Of a DNA stretch of 64,000 nucleotides, positions 10,979-24,104 are shown one piece after another. Origin of the DNA: Closterium sp. NIES-65 (taxonomy: Eukaryota > Streptophyta > Zygnematophyceae > Desmidiales > Closteriaceae); assembly GCA_948144175.1 (NCBI GenBank), contig CANXME010002563.1:1-64000 (forward strand), read 5' to 3'. The notes beneath the pieces were generated by a model that was not told the DNA's origin, did no database searches, and saw only the letters and a program-made list of their open reading frames with translations. Both the position numbers and the translations under genes were made by a program. The stretch's first letter is position 1. Each line of letters opens with the position of its first letter.

Positions 10979-12883
10979 CTAGATAGACAAGTTAGTGAAG
11001 GTGACAGAAACAAGTGTTTGTCCCCGTACGGTGACCGTCGCTTTTCCCCTAAACCGCTTGTAAACCATTTTGCTCAAATTCGCCGACCGGGAAGTCCTTC
11101 TGACAACCACTCGAGTGTTTCCCGCCAGGTTTGTCTTGAATCCTTGAAGATTAATCTTCACTTTCCGTTCCGTCGCCTGCTGATTCACAATGAAAACCGT
11201 AACCCTGTTTTCGTCCGGGCTGTAGAACGCAGTCATCCCGTGCTCGCAGTCCGAACCTACCTTGATTGGCTTGGATCCAGGCTTGGCAAGCATGGTGAAA
11301 TGCCTGAAGAGCCAAAATCGCTTATTCGGCTTGGGTGCTTTCATTGAACCGGAATACCCAGGTCGATATTTTGATGGAAAGTCGATCATCGACCATCCAT
11401 TTCCCGTGTCGTACGCTTGCCAGTACACGTACGCTGAAGCCTCCATGATATTGACGCTCTCAATAACGTTTCTCGCCATGTACAGCGAAACGTCCCAGAA
11501 GCTTCCTCCTTTGCCACTGGGTCCTGCTTCGCTAACCCAGACGTCCTTCCCGAGCTGCTTCGCCAAGTCGCGAACACCCCCGAAATTGTCTTCGTAAATC
11601 TTCGGAACGTCGCTGTTCTCGAACGTGTTCATGTAAGAATGGACATTTATCCGCGATAGTAGCTGCACATTAGCTACCTGCGATAACCTCGCAGTTCCGC
11701 GTGACCAACTGTCTACGCCAACCAGCTTCGTTTTAAGCCCCTTCTTCTTTAACGAGTCTGAAGTGTACTTGATGACACGCCCCATTGCCGGAGCATCAAA
11801 CGAGCAGCCCTCGTGCGCCATCCCCTTCTGCCAGAACCCCTCCATCGCTTCGTTAAACGGCTCCAACGTATCGAAAGTAACGCCCCACTTTTTCGCGAAC
11901 TGCTCCACGACGGTCGTCAGGTAGTTCGCGAAAGCGCTCTCGTACTCCTGTTTCAGGTTCGATTGGCCGATCAACGGCGGGCCTGCCACGTCACCCGACT
12001 TGGTCATCCACCACGGCGGGCTGTTCGAAAACGCCTCGAAGACATTCGCCCCTCTCTCCTTCGCTCCTTGTAGCACTCTCCGCTGACGTTCGTCCGCGCT
12101 CCAATCGTACGGCCCCTTCTCCGTCGGCTTGTAACCCGGCATGCCCCGATAATCCGTATGCTCCATTAGATAGAACTGTGGGCTGCGTTTCTTGTTGTGT
12201 CCGCCTCCTATGTTGTAACGAACGATGTTCAAAGCCAGGTTGTCCTTTCCGAATAGGAGGTCGAGCATTACGCTCTGCGTCTTCTGCGGCAGACCCCCGA
12301 CATAATTCGCGAACCAGGCGAGCGAAGTGCCCCACCCTCGCCACGTGGTTCCGACGAATTTCGGCGAAACCGTGAAGTTGATACCACCTGCCCAAGGGTA
12401 GAAAGGGGGTTTTCGGGTTTGGCATGAGTTGAAGAAAGGGGTCACCTCATATCTCAGGGCAGTATGATCGGCATAATAAGCATGAAACGCCTGATCAGAA
12501 CTATAACGATCAGCATAACCAGCATGCTCCATACAATGCTCCTTCCCTGAATGATCATGGGCATCATCCTCCTGATCAGAACTTCTGATCTGTGACCCAG
12601 GGATCAAAACCCTGCCGGGTATTGCGATTAGCATCTAAAGCATGAGATCTAAAGCTCACTATCGCACGGGAAGACACTTCAATTTATTAGAAACCACTCT
12701 CGCACCTGAAAACTTGCAAGTCGGGAATATTTCGTACGACGGGCTCAGATTAGGAGGCGGCGGCTTGCGCGGGCGGCCGCCGCCTTTTTTGGCAGTCACT
12801 GTTGCTGGATGCGCGGCAATCCCGAGGAGGGAAACGATCAGGAACACACTAAGAGAGAAGCGAATGAACGGGTTCCTTGTCAT
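10979..12883 (-). CDS. GH30 endo-beta-1,6-galactanase-like protein, copy C
   Basis: Two exons: 12883-12706 and 12387-10979, with a 318-bp phase 1 GT-AG intron. Exon 1 (ATG 12883) codes the signal peptide (FSLSVFLIVSLLGIAAHPATVTA) and a Pro-rich linker ending TCKFSG. Exon 2 starts GINFTVSPKFVGTTWRGW. Landmarks: FANYVGGLPQ, NIVRYNIGGGHN, FEAFSNSPPWWMTKSGDVAG, acid/base Glu in LEPFNE, nucleophile Glu in VWVSEAGP, C-terminal strands ending SVTFTNLSI. The intron happens to stay open in the frame of exon 2 for about 80 codons, so an unspliced reading exists, but it has no signal peptide and the splice signals match those of the paralogues. Closest relative in the window is copy D, including its 5' flank. 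Predicted secreted galactan hydrolase. Confidence 0.85.
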
Positions 12884-14496
12884 CGTCGTATGTGCGTTGT
12901 ATCAAGGGTCTCTTGGAAAAATCGAAGCTAGTAACCCTCAAAGTTTGCCTGAGCCTGCTTCGCCTGCTTCTATAAATGACCGTCCTGGAAACCGTTAGAA
13001 CCGCCTCAGGAAGCGAGGGAACTCCTAGTATGGACTCGCGATTATGCTCCATTGCTGCTGATTAGTCGTACCCTTATACCAGTAGTAAGAGGGTCAAGAG
13101 AACCTTTCCTGGCCTTTCGATTCGACAAAGACTGCGTGCCGGGTCGCTCTCCGGAACGACTAGACCGTCTACCATCAGCTGGTCATTAGAAGCTGCACGA
13201 TCGTAGAAGTCAGCGATTCGTATGCCTGCTGTGATTCTATTAGTGTTGTAGGCCTGCTATAAGCACTCGCCTCAAGCCGAAACAATCGCGAGCAAGGGCA
13301 GTAGCTATGTATGCGATGCGGCGATGTCGCTCACTGCGATCAAGGGCAGCAGGAGGTATGCGACGGAGTGACTCGGTGAGCGACGAGCGAGCGAGCGAGG
13401 CGACCGGGGAAGTCGTAATGCGACTGAAGTGCAGCTATGATGCGACGATATCGTGGGCATACGCCGGAAAAGCAAGGGCATGCGACAGAGTAATTTGCGA
13501 CCAAGAGCATGCGAAGGAAGTCAAGGCGAACAAGGTGCATGCGATGCGATGCGACGGGGTCGTTGGAGGGCAAGCGAAGCAAGGGCTTGGCTACGAAGAG
13601 TCGCACGCACGGCGAAACGCGATGGGACCCAGTGGTCGGTTAATCATGTGCGTGGACATGCATGGGGGGTCTGGTCTGGTCTGGTTTCATGCGGCCGGAT
13701 TACCGACCAAGGGTCCAACGCACATTGCGGAATCGGCGAGAGCGAATGTCTAATCTGATAACGAAGGGGACAGTGGGGGAGGGGGAGAGGGAAACTAGGT
13801 CTTATGGACTTGAGGTTGGTTGGTATAGCTACACAGAAGTGTGGTAGGGCCACACAAAAGCATGGTGTGTTGGAGTGGGTCGAGTCAAGTGGACTGGGCT
13901 GGAGTGGAGAAGGAAAAGAACAGAACAGAGAATGTCGGTTGGGGGAAGGGGCAACTGTTCGGTTCGGCACAGGTGGGAAGGGACAAGGGGGGAATTTTGA
14001 AGGGACGCATGTGCGACATTTCGGGTCGAGCCGCGTGTTCAATGTGCGATTTGACAAGTGTGCGCTGTAACGGGCGGGTGACATTGGCGGAACTTTCTCG
14101 TATTAGGAACAAACCCAGGGCTGGTTTTTGTTAGCGCAGCGAATCAGCGACTTGGGTGGTGTGTGTGGAAATTTTGAACAGGGAACTATCCAGTGTGAGG
14201 ACCGCGACGTCTACAGCTTCTTCTCTATAATATAGAGAATGCCAGTTACGACTGCTGGATGTGATGCATGCGATACTGTATCTATTCCATCCTCAAAAAA
14301 CAATATATAGCATATACATATATGATGCTGACGTCCTAAAATTTAACCATTTTCTTCTGCTGCAATCTCTCCATGTAGTGCTTATAAAATTTGTATACAA
14401 AAATATTCATGTTACGTAGATTTCATCTGACTGTATCCCAGAATCTGGTTTTAATGGTACTAAACAACCGGAAAGGCACCATAAGGACACACACAC

Positions 14497-14575
<79 letters not shown>

Positions 14576-14611
14576 TACCTCGCGCACGTTGAACACTTCT
14601 GCCGTCATGGG
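12884..14611. other. 5' flank of GH30 copy C, partly duplicated upstream of copy D
   Basis: No supported gene. The stretch at about 13580-14150 resembles 18100-18530 upstream of copy D: both share a GTCGG-TAATCATGTGC-TGGACAT block, a CGACCAAGGGTCC block, and a block around TCTCGTATTAGGAACA. This shows that the gene was duplicated with its upstream region. Open frames at 13307-13760 are GA/GCGA-rich and look like chance. Confidence 0.5.
14487..14572. repeat. (AC)n microsatellite
   Basis: About 40 dinucleotide AC repeats with one GC interruption near the left end, just upstream of a hAT-like MITE. Confidence 0.97.
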
Positions 14612-15075
14612 CAGGCCTCTGGATAGGATTTGAGTTGGTCTTTCCCATAAGGCCAACATCCTAGTTTCACTCTTTCAATCAGGGTACAAATTCAGAACAC
14701 ACTTATAAATCAGGGTGGAACTTTAAACAAGTCGTCAATGACCTTGTTACAAGATAGTTAACTCGTGTTCTGGTGTTCAGTTGTGTAGAAGTGATAATTT
14801 GTAGTGAGCACGCGGGTTCAAAACCCGCCGCAGGCGCTCGCCAATACTCTTTTCGCGTGGAATTCTGACAGACTCGGTAAGAACTAGATCAGAACCGTCA
14901 GTGTAAACTACATGGAGTTGATCAACAGCACTCTGAAATATCAGTGTCGTAAATCTAAACACTTTTTCTTGTAAGGGTCAATGGAAAAGCCACTCTGGTA
15001 AAAAAGGGTGCATAAGAAAACCCACCCTTATAGTAAGTGTCATAAGGGTGAATCACCCTTATATCAAGAGGCCTG
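14612..15075. mobile_element. hAT-like MITE, copy 1
   Basis: The 464-bp element has terminal inverted repeats CAGGCCTCT / AGAGGCCTG. It is flanked by a perfect 8-bp target duplication GTCATGGG (14604-14611 and 15076-15083). No coding capacity. A second copy of the same family is at 60402-60826. The 8-bp duplication and CAGG-type ends are those of the hAT superfamily; it would need a transposase supplied elsewhere. Confidence 0.9.
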
Positions 15076-15083
15076 GTCATGGG

Positions 15084-15735
15084 CATCTGCTTGGCTGCTG
15101 CCAGCCCTGCCCTGTGGTTGGCGCCTTCCAGTGCACCGCACTGCACCGCAGTGCGTCCTAAAATTTAACCATTTTCTTCTGCTGCAATCTATCCATGTAT
15201 TGCTTATAAAAATTGTATACAAAAATATTCTGTAAATATTCTGCACTCTGGATTCCTCACTGCATACCCCAGAGGGAAGTTCCATGAGAGGGCAGAGAAC
15301 CCAATCACGCTCTAAACTCAGCAGGGAGGCGGAGCAGGGCCAGTTTACCTCCCTCCCAGCATTACAACTCATCTCTCAAAAACCATAATCTCCTTTCTGA
15401 AAAGCTCCAGCACATGCCCAGTTTTGTATGTATTTCATCGGCATGACTTGTCATATCCATTTCTGCCATTGATCTTCAATCAGCTGTTGAAACAGGCCAA
15501 TTTAAAGCTCCGGTATACATTTGAAAGGAGGGGTTCAAAATCCTTAGGAACTTGAAAAGTTGCCCCAAAACTGTGAGGCTCACTTACAAACCCGAACCCC
15601 CACTCACAAATATATACTCCTGCTTTAACATTAGAGGTGGGCCAAACATTTTGGTTCGTCAGCATTCAGCTTTGCAGTTCATCCTTCTAATCTAACCCAC
15701 CAGTCTAATCAGCAATCACTGCACATCAAAAGCTG
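15084..15735. other. Intergenic region between a MITE and the 3' end of GH30 copy D
   Basis: No supported coding region. A piece near 15160-15235 (AAATTTAACCATTTTCTTCTG and following) repeats sequence from about 14335-14410, so this interval contains a short local duplication around the MITE. Confidence 0.45.
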
Positions 15736-17627
15736 CTAGACATGGACGTTAGTGAAAGTGACAGAGACAAGCGTTTGTCCCCACACAGTGACAATTCCTT
15801 CCCCGCTGAACCGCTTGTAAACTGATTTGCTGAGATTCACCGACCAAGACGTCCTCCTGACAATCACTTGTGTGTTATCTCTCGAGTTTGTCTTGAATCC
15901 TTGGAGACTAATCTTCACTTTCCGTTCTGTCGCTTGCTGGTTCACGATAAAAACCGTGACCCGCTTCTCGTCTGGGCTGTAGAACGCAGATATTCCATGC
16001 TCGCAGTCCGAACCTACCTTAATCGGCTTGGTTCCAGGCTTGACAAGCGTCCTAAAATGCTTAAACAGCCAAAAACGCTTGTTGGGTTTGGGTGGTTTCA
16101 TTGATCCCGAATATCCAGGTCGATAGTTCGATGGAAAGTCGATCATCGACCATCCATTTCCCGTGTCGTACGCTTGCCAGTACACGTACGCTGAAGCCTC
16201 CATGATATTGACGCTCTCAATAATGTTTCTCGCCATGTACAGCGAAACGTCCCAGAAGCTTCCTGATTGGCAGAGGGGTCCTGCTTCGCTGACCCAAACG
16301 TCCTTCCCCAGCTGTTTCGCCGCGTCGCGAACACTCCCGAAACTCGTTTTGTAAATCTTCGCAATGTCGCTGCTCTCGTACTTGTTCATGTAGGAATGAA
16401 CATTTATCCGCGATAGTAGCTGATGGTTGGGCACCTGCGGTAGCGCCGCAGTTGAGCGTGGCCAGCTGTCCGCCCCAACCAGCTTCGTTTTAAGACCCTT
16501 CTTCTTTAACGAGTCCGAAGTGTACTTGATGACACGGCCCATTTCGGATGGGTTGAACGAGCAGCCCTCATTCGCATTTCCCGCCTGCCAGAACCCCTCC
16601 ATCGCTTCGTTAAACGGCTCCAGCGTATCGAAAGTAATGCCCCACTTTTTCGCGAACTGCTCCACGACGGTCGTCAGGTAGTTCGCGAAAGCGCCCTCGT
16701 ATTCTTGCTTCAAATTTGATTGGCCAATCAACCGGGGGCCTGCCACGTCACCCGACTTGGTCATCCACCACGGCGGGCTGTTCGAAAACGCCTCGAAGAT
16801 ATTCGCGCCTCGCTCCTTCGCTCCCTGTAGCACTCTCCGCTGCCGCTCGTCCGCGCTCCAATCGTACGGCCCCTTCTCCGTCGGCTTGTAACCCGGAATG
16901 CCCCTCCAATCCGTAGGCTGCGATTGATAAAACTGGCGGCTGCGATTCTTGTTGTGTCCGCCTCCGATGTTGTAACGAACGATGTTCAGACCGAGTTTAT
17001 TTTTCGAGAACAGGAGGTCGAGCATTTCGCTCTGCGTCTTCTGCGGCAGACCGCCAACGTAATTCGCGAACCAGGCGAGCGAAGTTCCCCATCCTCGCCA
17101 CGTAGTACCGACGAATTTCGGCGAAACCGTGAAATTGATACCACCTGCCCACGAAAGAAACAGCAGCGGCTCAGCCTGTGACACGAAACAAAGGATCGCT
17201 TTACCAAGGCCCAGAGTAATATGATCAGTATGATAACCACGATAGCAATAGGCGTCTTGAACTGCCTGATCCACATCGTACTCAGCATAAGCATGATCTG
17301 CTTGATCAGCAGCGCGAACAGACCCAAATTTCCGACGAACATAATCAGGGTGGCATTATCGGACATGGAGACACTCCTGAGTTCACTCAAACATTTCTTC
17401 AGCCACCATTGCACTGGAAGGCACTACTCAAATAGTTTTGAAGCCTCACCTGAAAATTTGCAGGTCGGGAAAATTTCAGACGACGGGTTCAAATCGGGTG
17501 GCGGCGGCTGGCGCCGAGAACTGCCACCTTTTTTTGCTGACACTGTTTCCGGATGCACGACGATCTCGACGAGGGTTACGATCAGCAACACACTGAGAGA
17601 GAAGCGTATGAGTGGGATTCGCGCCAT
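15736..17627 (-). CDS. GH30 endo-beta-1,6-galactanase-like protein, copy D
   Basis: Two exons: 17627-17450 and 17144-15736, with a 305-bp phase 1 intron at the same place as in copy C. ATG 17627 (MARIPLIRF) is preferred over one two codons upstream because it matches the N-termini of the paralogues. Signal peptide FSLSVLLIVTLVEIVVHPETVSA, Pro-rich linker to TCKFSG, then GINFTVSPKFVGTTWRGW, FANYVGGLPQ, NIVRYNIGGGHN, FEAFSNSPPWWMTKSGDVAG, acid/base Glu in LEPFNE, nucleophile Glu in VWVSEAGP, ending SVTFTNVHV. The frame is intact, and it lies head-to-tail with copy C. The introns of C and D share a run of GATCAG-like words, and the 5' flanks are paralogous, so the pair is a segmental tandem duplicate. 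Confidence 0.87.
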
Positions 17628-17633
17628 CGTCAT

Positions 17634-18899
17634 ACTAGCTCTAGACGGATGAGTGGGGATCCTTCTGGGAGTTCGACTAGATGATCATGAAAGCTGTTAA
17701 ACCTAGACTGAGCCTGCTTCGCCTGCTTCTAGCAATCACTGTCCTCGAAACGCTTAAGATCGCCTCAAGCGACGAAGTAGCTCCCCGTATGATGGAATCG
17801 CGAATGTGTTTCATTGCTGCTGACTAAAAAACTCAGGAGAACTAGTACACCTACGGGCGGTCAAGAGAACTTGACTTGAAATTCGGATTCTCGACTAGAC
17901 TGCGTGCGTGATCGCTGATCCGGGACGGCACCACCGTCTAGTATCGGCTGGTCCTTACAGGCTGCACTAGTAGATTGTTACAGTAGTCGCGCGACCCGTG
18001 CCAGCCAGAAAGTCGTGACTCTATCAGTGTTGTCGGCCTGCTATAAGAACTCGTGTTATTTGAGCCACCTCAAAAGTCATGTTGCTGCAAGGGACCGCAA
18101 TCGCACAGCAAATTGCAAACGACTGTTCACGCACGGGATGGGGGCCAATGGTCGGATAATCATGTGCATGGACAATGGACATCCATAAAGTGTCTGGTCT
18201 CATCTCTCAATACAAGTAGCCGATTCACCGACCAAGGGTCCCAACTCCAATCCAATCCAAGGGACATCCTTATTATGGTCGAGGGGATCAAGTGGAGTGA
18301 CGCAGAATGGGGGAGGATTTTGCCGTGTGGTGGAATTTGGAAACAAGGGTGAACTTCGAAGGGGCACATTTGCATCATTTCGAGTCGAACCGCACAGGCA
18401 ATGAGCGATTCGGTAACGGTATGCGCAACGAGCGCGTGACATTAACGGCAGCATCTCGTATTAGGAACAGACCAAGGGCTGTTTTTCTTGAGCAGCGAAT
18501 CAGCAACTTCAGTGGCGCGGGAGGGAGAAAGCAACAGATACCAAATACACGGCAGAAGCATTTTGAGCAGTGAAGTCTACACCAATTTCTGAAATTGTAA
18601 GATACTTCACATTTTGAAATCTGTCAGTATCTTCTTCTGCTATCACTGTCTACGTAGGGTAATAGCGGATTTTGGTTGGTGCATGCAGCATAATCGATAA
18701 GTTCTTAGTTTGAGGTGATCAGCTAGTAACCACCTGATCGGCATCAGTATGTCCTACAGAAGGCCACCTATTCATGGAATCCGTGGATGTGCTCAGAAGA
18801 GTTGTCAGATGAGTGGTACAAATAGATAGCACATCCAATCTAAGGAGAGCCCATGACCAAATCAGAAATTCAACCGAATGATGAGCTACCAGGCAAATT
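17634..18899. other. 5' flank of GH30 copy D and 3' flank of copy E
   Basis: No supported gene. About 17640-18060 resembles the region just upstream of copy C (shared CTGCTTCGCCTGCTTCTA word and a GGTCAAGAGAACTT block). An imperfect palindrome TTTGAG-CCAC-CTCAAA lies at about 18058-18073, similar in arms to the junction palindromes elsewhere but without an evident flanking duplication. Confidence 0.45.
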
Positions 18900-20634
18900 C
18901 TAGTATGCCACATTGGTGAATGTGACAGAGACGAAGGTCTGCCTCCACAACGTGAGCCTAGCTTTCCCCTTGAACTGCGTGAAAACCTTTTTGCTGAAAT
19001 TCGCAAACTCGGACGTCCTCCTAACAACCACGTTGGTGCTTCCTCCCACGTTAGTCCTAAACCCCTCCAGATTAAGCGTCACTCGTCGGTCCCCGGCCTC
19101 CTGGTTTACCATAAACACTGTAAGTTGCGCGTCTTGAGGGTTGTAGAACGCACTCATCCCGTGCTGGCACCGCGAACCTACCCTGACTGGCTTGGAGCCA
19201 GGCTTGGCAAGCAGCGTGAAATGCTTGAAGAGCCAAAACCGCCTGTTCGCCTTGGGCTGTATCATTCGGCCCTTGTACGGCGGACGATAGTACGACGGAA
19301 AGCGAATGAATGACCAGTGCGCGCCGAAATCGTATGCCTGCCAGATGACATACGCTGAGGCCTCCATGATATTGACGCTCTCGATAACATTTCGCGCCAT
19401 GTAAAGCGAAAGATCCCAGAAGCTTCCTCCTTTGCTTATTGGCCCTGCTTCGCTGACCCAGACCTCCTTGCCCATAATTTTCGCCGCGTCACGAATACTG
19501 CCGAACTTCTCTTCGTAAGACGCAGCTGCGTTCCCACCGTCGTACTTATTCACGTACGAGTGAACGTTTATCCTCGTTAGTAGCTGGTGGTTGTCCAGCT
19601 GAGGCAGTTGCGACGTACCTCCGTACCAGCTATCCACGCCAGCCAGCTTCGTTTTTAACCCTTTCTTTTTTAGCGAGTCAGAAGTGTACTTGATGACACG
19701 CCCCATTTCGGGTGGGTTAAACGAGCAGCCTTCGTGGTCCATACCCGCCACCCAGAACCCTTCCAACGCCTCGTTAAACGGCTCCAGCGAATCAAAAGTT
19801 ACCCCCCATCTTTTCGCGAACTCCGCCACGACGGTCGTCAGGTAGTCCGCGAAAGCGCTCTCATACTCGGCTCGCAAATTTGTCGTCCTTTTCCTGCGCG
19901 AGCCTGCCACGTCACCCGTCACAGTCATCCACCAGGGCGGGCTGTTTGAAAACGCCTCGAAGACATTCGCGCCTCTCTCCTTCGCTCCCATCAGCACGTT
20001 CCGCTGCCGCTCGTCCGCGCTCCAATCGTACGGCCCGTCCTTCGTCGGCTTGAAACCCGGCACTCCACGCCAATACGAATCCTGACTGTAGTCTTGAAAC
20101 TGAGGGCTGAGTTTTTTATTGTGTCCACCTCCGATATTGTAACGTACGATGTTTAGACCCAAGCCAGAAACGGGATCGAAGAGGAGGTCTAGAATCGTGG
20201 TCAACTCCTGTTGCGGCAAGCCACCGACGTAGTTCGCGAACCACGCGAGCGAAGTGCCCCATCCTCGCCACGTCGTCCCGACGAAATCTGGCGAAATGGT
20301 AGTGTTGATCGCACCTGCGACGGGGCATCACGGAAGGGCCCACAGCAAGGTCCGAACGTTACTCAATCACCCAATTAACCAATAGAGCTATAGAAGGGAT
20401 GAAGAAAGAAAGAAAGAAAGAAAAAAAAATCAACATGCGTGATATCATGCAGTATGTCTTACCTGTGTGCGAGCAAGTTCCTAGGATTTCATACGGAGGC
20501 CATAAGTCGGGGGGTGATGGGCGCCTGTTGCCAGATACTGCCACTGCTCTTGCAGGCGAGGCAATCTCGAGGACGGCGGCTAGCGCTAGGAGGACCTGGA
20601 GGAGAGGCACGCGGAGGGACAGGCTTCTCGTCAT
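18900..20634 (-). CDS. GH30 endo-beta-1,6-galactanase-like protein, copy E
   Basis: Two exons: 20634-20463 and 20314-18900, with a short 148-bp phase 1 intron that includes a purine-rich AAAG run. Signal peptide VPLLQVLLALAAVLEIASPARA. The linker ends TCSHTG, then exon 2 begins AINTTISPDFVGTTWRGW. Landmarks: FANYVGGLPQ, NIVRYNIGGGHN, FEAFSNSPPWWMTVTGDVAG, LEPFNE, VWVSEAGP, ending SVTFTNVAY. The frame is intact. Predicted secreted hydrolase of arabinogalactan side chains (family inference). Confidence 0.86.
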
Positions 20635-22462
20635 CGTGCCAGTCGCTGGGTACTACTACGACGAAACTCGTGAGACTGCTCGCAAGCGGTTATTGCGTCG
20701 AAATTTATGTACTAACGGACATTTGTTGCTCGCGGCACGTTCTGCCTGCTATTCGGAAGGCACCTGAACAGAATCCAGCCGCTTGGCCTTCGCTCGTCCC
20801 TCGTTGCTGCAGCCAGAAGCCTGAAGAAAGAAAAGCAGGTCCCTTGGTCCATTCTCGCGTGTTGCGGCTCGAGGGGGTACATAGTGGCGCGTGTTGGGCT
20901 GTTGCAGTTGGAGCCAAGAGTGCATAGTGATAATAACGTGTGGCTGACCCGCGCGGAGCAGATGGAATGGAACCAAGGTTTGACCTGTGCTGGTAGGCAG
21001 AAGTGCCCAAAATAAACAATCCCTACCTGACCATCAAAAACCTGAGCAAGAGCAGATGTCTCATGGTGGGTTTTTTGGTTGCTTTCTGGGGACTTTTGGG
21101 ACCTGCCCAGGGGAGGGAAGAGGGTGGGTAGGGAAATCGGGTTGGTGTTGATGTGATGATGGTGGTGCATTGTCTAACCGCGCGCGATTCGATTCTCCCA
21201 ACATTGGCTTGCTGTAAATCGGCGGATGGCTTGCAGGGCGACGTCTGATTCTCGCACATTTACAGTTCTTGTATCGTGGCTCAGGACGGTTCCGCACGGT
21301 GAAAAGCGTTTTCTAATATATACCGTTTTGCACCGTGACGAAACAAAGTTGACCGCATTGAGCGTGCGGAAATTGTGCAACCTGACATCGCCGTGAGGGA
21401 AGGCGGAGTGGAAGATCGCATATTTGCAAACGAGACGCAAATTTCGTCTATAACGGGGCAAGCAACGAGAGTCAGTTCATAGTGCTTGCAATATGATAAT
21501 GGCCTACAAATTCATAACTTGCTGTGCTTGCTAAACTAAATCATCTGCAACCCCAAGCCTGATTTTCCGTGGGTGCACTACGAGCCCTAATTCGGCAAAA
21601 TGTTTAGATTGGAACTCCTAAAAAGCTTGAACCGTCGTATGTTTGGTGGAGATTACTGCGGGTTCGTTGGATTATTGAATAAGTACGGCAGTGTGGGTTG
21701 GAGTGTGAAAGGGAGGTGGAGATGAGGGAAGGGAAGAGGGGGGTGAGGGTGTTTGAATTAAAACCAGGGTCTGATGTAAGAGAAAGCGTGATCAACTGTA
21801 AAACAAATGAAGCTGAGTCACCATGTTTGAGGTGGCAAAGTCTAGGGGTTGGTTTAGCATTTGACTGTGCGACACCTCCCGTTTTTGCCTGTGATGCAAT
21901 TGCAAAACATTTTTATGGTACATGAGACTGACAGGATGCTCAAACATTTTGCGGGTGTTTTAGCTTTGGCACCGAACCAAATTCCGTGCCTAGATGGTTC
22001 GTACACAAACTGCGATTTGTGTTTCCTTCGCTCCCCTCGTCACACCGCTCGTCATTCTTTCCACCTCGCCAACCAATCCTAACCAGGGTGAAGTCATCAA
22101 CTGCAAAACAAATGATCTACGTGGGACCCTGGGTTTAATGTACCTTATGTATCTCGTATGCATTAGGGAGAGGGCGCAAATGCAAGGTGTTGGGGAAATG
22201 TTAGGAAACTGAGAAGTCCTTGCCTTGTGCAACCTGCTAACTCAGCGCTCCTCATGCAAGCCGTTAACTCAGCGCTCCTCGTGCAAGCTGGCAACTCGGA
22301 CCTCCTTGTGCCAGCTGGTAGCTGAGACCTCCTTGTGGAAGCTCGTAGCTGGGACTTCCTTCTTTGTGTATACTCAGGTATTTCTCTTGGCATTGTATTT
22401 GAGACGCTGTTCAGTCTTTGACATGAACACAACAAACGAGCAAATCACGATGTTTTGCACTT
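20635..22462. other. Intergenic region with a 30-bp minisatellite
   Basis: No supported coding region; open frames around 20705-21170 and 21700-22230 show no domain or signal. At about 22228-22357 there are roughly five diverged tandem copies of a 30-bp unit (CTCCT-GTGCAAGC-G-TAACTCAGCG style). Confidence 0.5.
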
Positions 22463-23307
22463 CTACACTAACTTATTTCCCTTGAGATCAGCCGAGGAGA
22501 GTGAACCACCGCCAACCAGGTCAGTAGTGTCGAATCTCTCTTCTGGCTCAAGCTTTTCGTCCCACGCAAAGCACAGCACTGTAGTGGGGACCCCTGTAGT
22601 GAGGACGAAGGAGAGTACTACATAGGAGAGAAAAGAAATCGCAAAAGAGATAAGGAGTGCGACGACGAGAACCAAGATACCTGATGGGTAGTCAGGATGA
22701 AAGGAGAATGCGTAACAAGCAAAGGGGGCCTGCACACAAGTAGGGGCGACGGGAAAATTGTACGAGAACACGTCTCGAATTCGTGAAAATCGAGAGAGAC
22801 ACGTGGGCAAAATGCTCCGGCGGACAGAGCATGCAACAATGCAAAGTACCGGTACTTACCGCATGTAACAGAGTAATTGCATTTATAATGGGCACAGGAA
22901 CCATGAGCATGACAAGCAGGGCCAGAGCAGCAGCGTTGACTGTCACAATCGGTGCCAAAAAGCGCCAGAAGACGCCGAGAGAGACACACAGCGAGCGGAT
23001 GAAGTCACGGCCGCTCATGGCGGCGGTGGGGAGGACCATGCACTGTAAAAAGTTCTGAATGAAAATCTCAGTGCAGAGAAGCAGCGCCACAAGCAGGCCG
23101 CCCGATACGCCTTGACCAAAGTGAGTTAGGGAGAGGGCGGAGAGAATAAACATGCACGCGGCCATGCTGGTGCTGGTGAGGGCAATGGCGCAGCAGGTGC
23201 CTAGGGATGAGGTGCAAGCGAGGTGGAGAGCTGACTTGAAAAGCTCTAGTTGGCCTCTCAGCGTCACTCCCTGTTCCCCTTCAACCGCCTGCCCGTCCCC
23301 ACTGCTG

Positions 23308-23350
<43 letters not shown>

Positions 23351-24057
23351 GGCTGCGGCTGCTCGTGACGTACAGTCGTGCAAAAACAGCTGCTGTGGAG
23401 TAAGTGAGGAGAGCTGAGAGCACTTGGAGAAAAAAGAGGAAGGTGAGCACCAGGAAGGCCGAAAGTCCGACCTTTGCATCAAGGCGAAAGCAATAAAGCA
23501 AGGGGAGGGCCAGGAACGAAGCTGCAAGCATAACAGGGAGTGGCATAAAGAGGATGACCGGGGACTGGGTGATGGTTGCATGAGCGGCGTGCGCGACAAC
23601 GGAGGCGGCGAGAGGGAGGTGATGACTGCAGCTCTTCACAAGGAGCAACGCAGCGACACTGAGAAGCCCCAGGACGACAAACTCGATGAAAAAGTTGAGA
23701 GGACGGTATGCGAGCTTCAAAACATCTATCAGCAGCAGCGCCGCCTTCCGAAATTGCAGCTCCTCTGGGTCTGAATCGTCGAGCTGCCCTTGCAGCAGTT
23801 GACGGTGGGCAACGGAGTGGGCGGCGCCATTCATCCAGTGGGCGGCGTGGGCAGCGCCGTTCAACCAGTGGGCGGCGTGGATGGCGCGGCGTACCCAGCG
23901 GCCGGCAGCGTGGCGCGCGGTAACAGTTACCTTGGCGTGTGCGACCGTTGTGACCACAGGCAGTGCGAGCTCGAGGAGGCCCCTCTTGGAGTCCCTCGCG
24001 GCCACAGCGCTGCTGCTATCACCGCTAAATTTGCCATTGTTGCTGCTGTCAAATCTT

Positions 24058-24104
<47 letters not shown>

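Noticed and set aside
13307-13760. Plus-strand open frames of 100-150 codons upstream of GH30 copy C
   Set aside because: The paralogous region upstream of copy D does not keep the frame, and composition is GCGA-repeat-like.
18058-18073. TTTGAG-CCAC-CTCAAA as another member of the junction palindrome set
   Set aside because: The centre is not self-complementary and no flanking duplication is visible, so it may be chance or an old decayed case.
22228-22357. Regularly spaced repeats that could suggest a CRISPR array
   Set aside because: Units are about 30 bp, tandem without unique spacers, in a eukaryotic intergenic region; an ordinary minisatellite.
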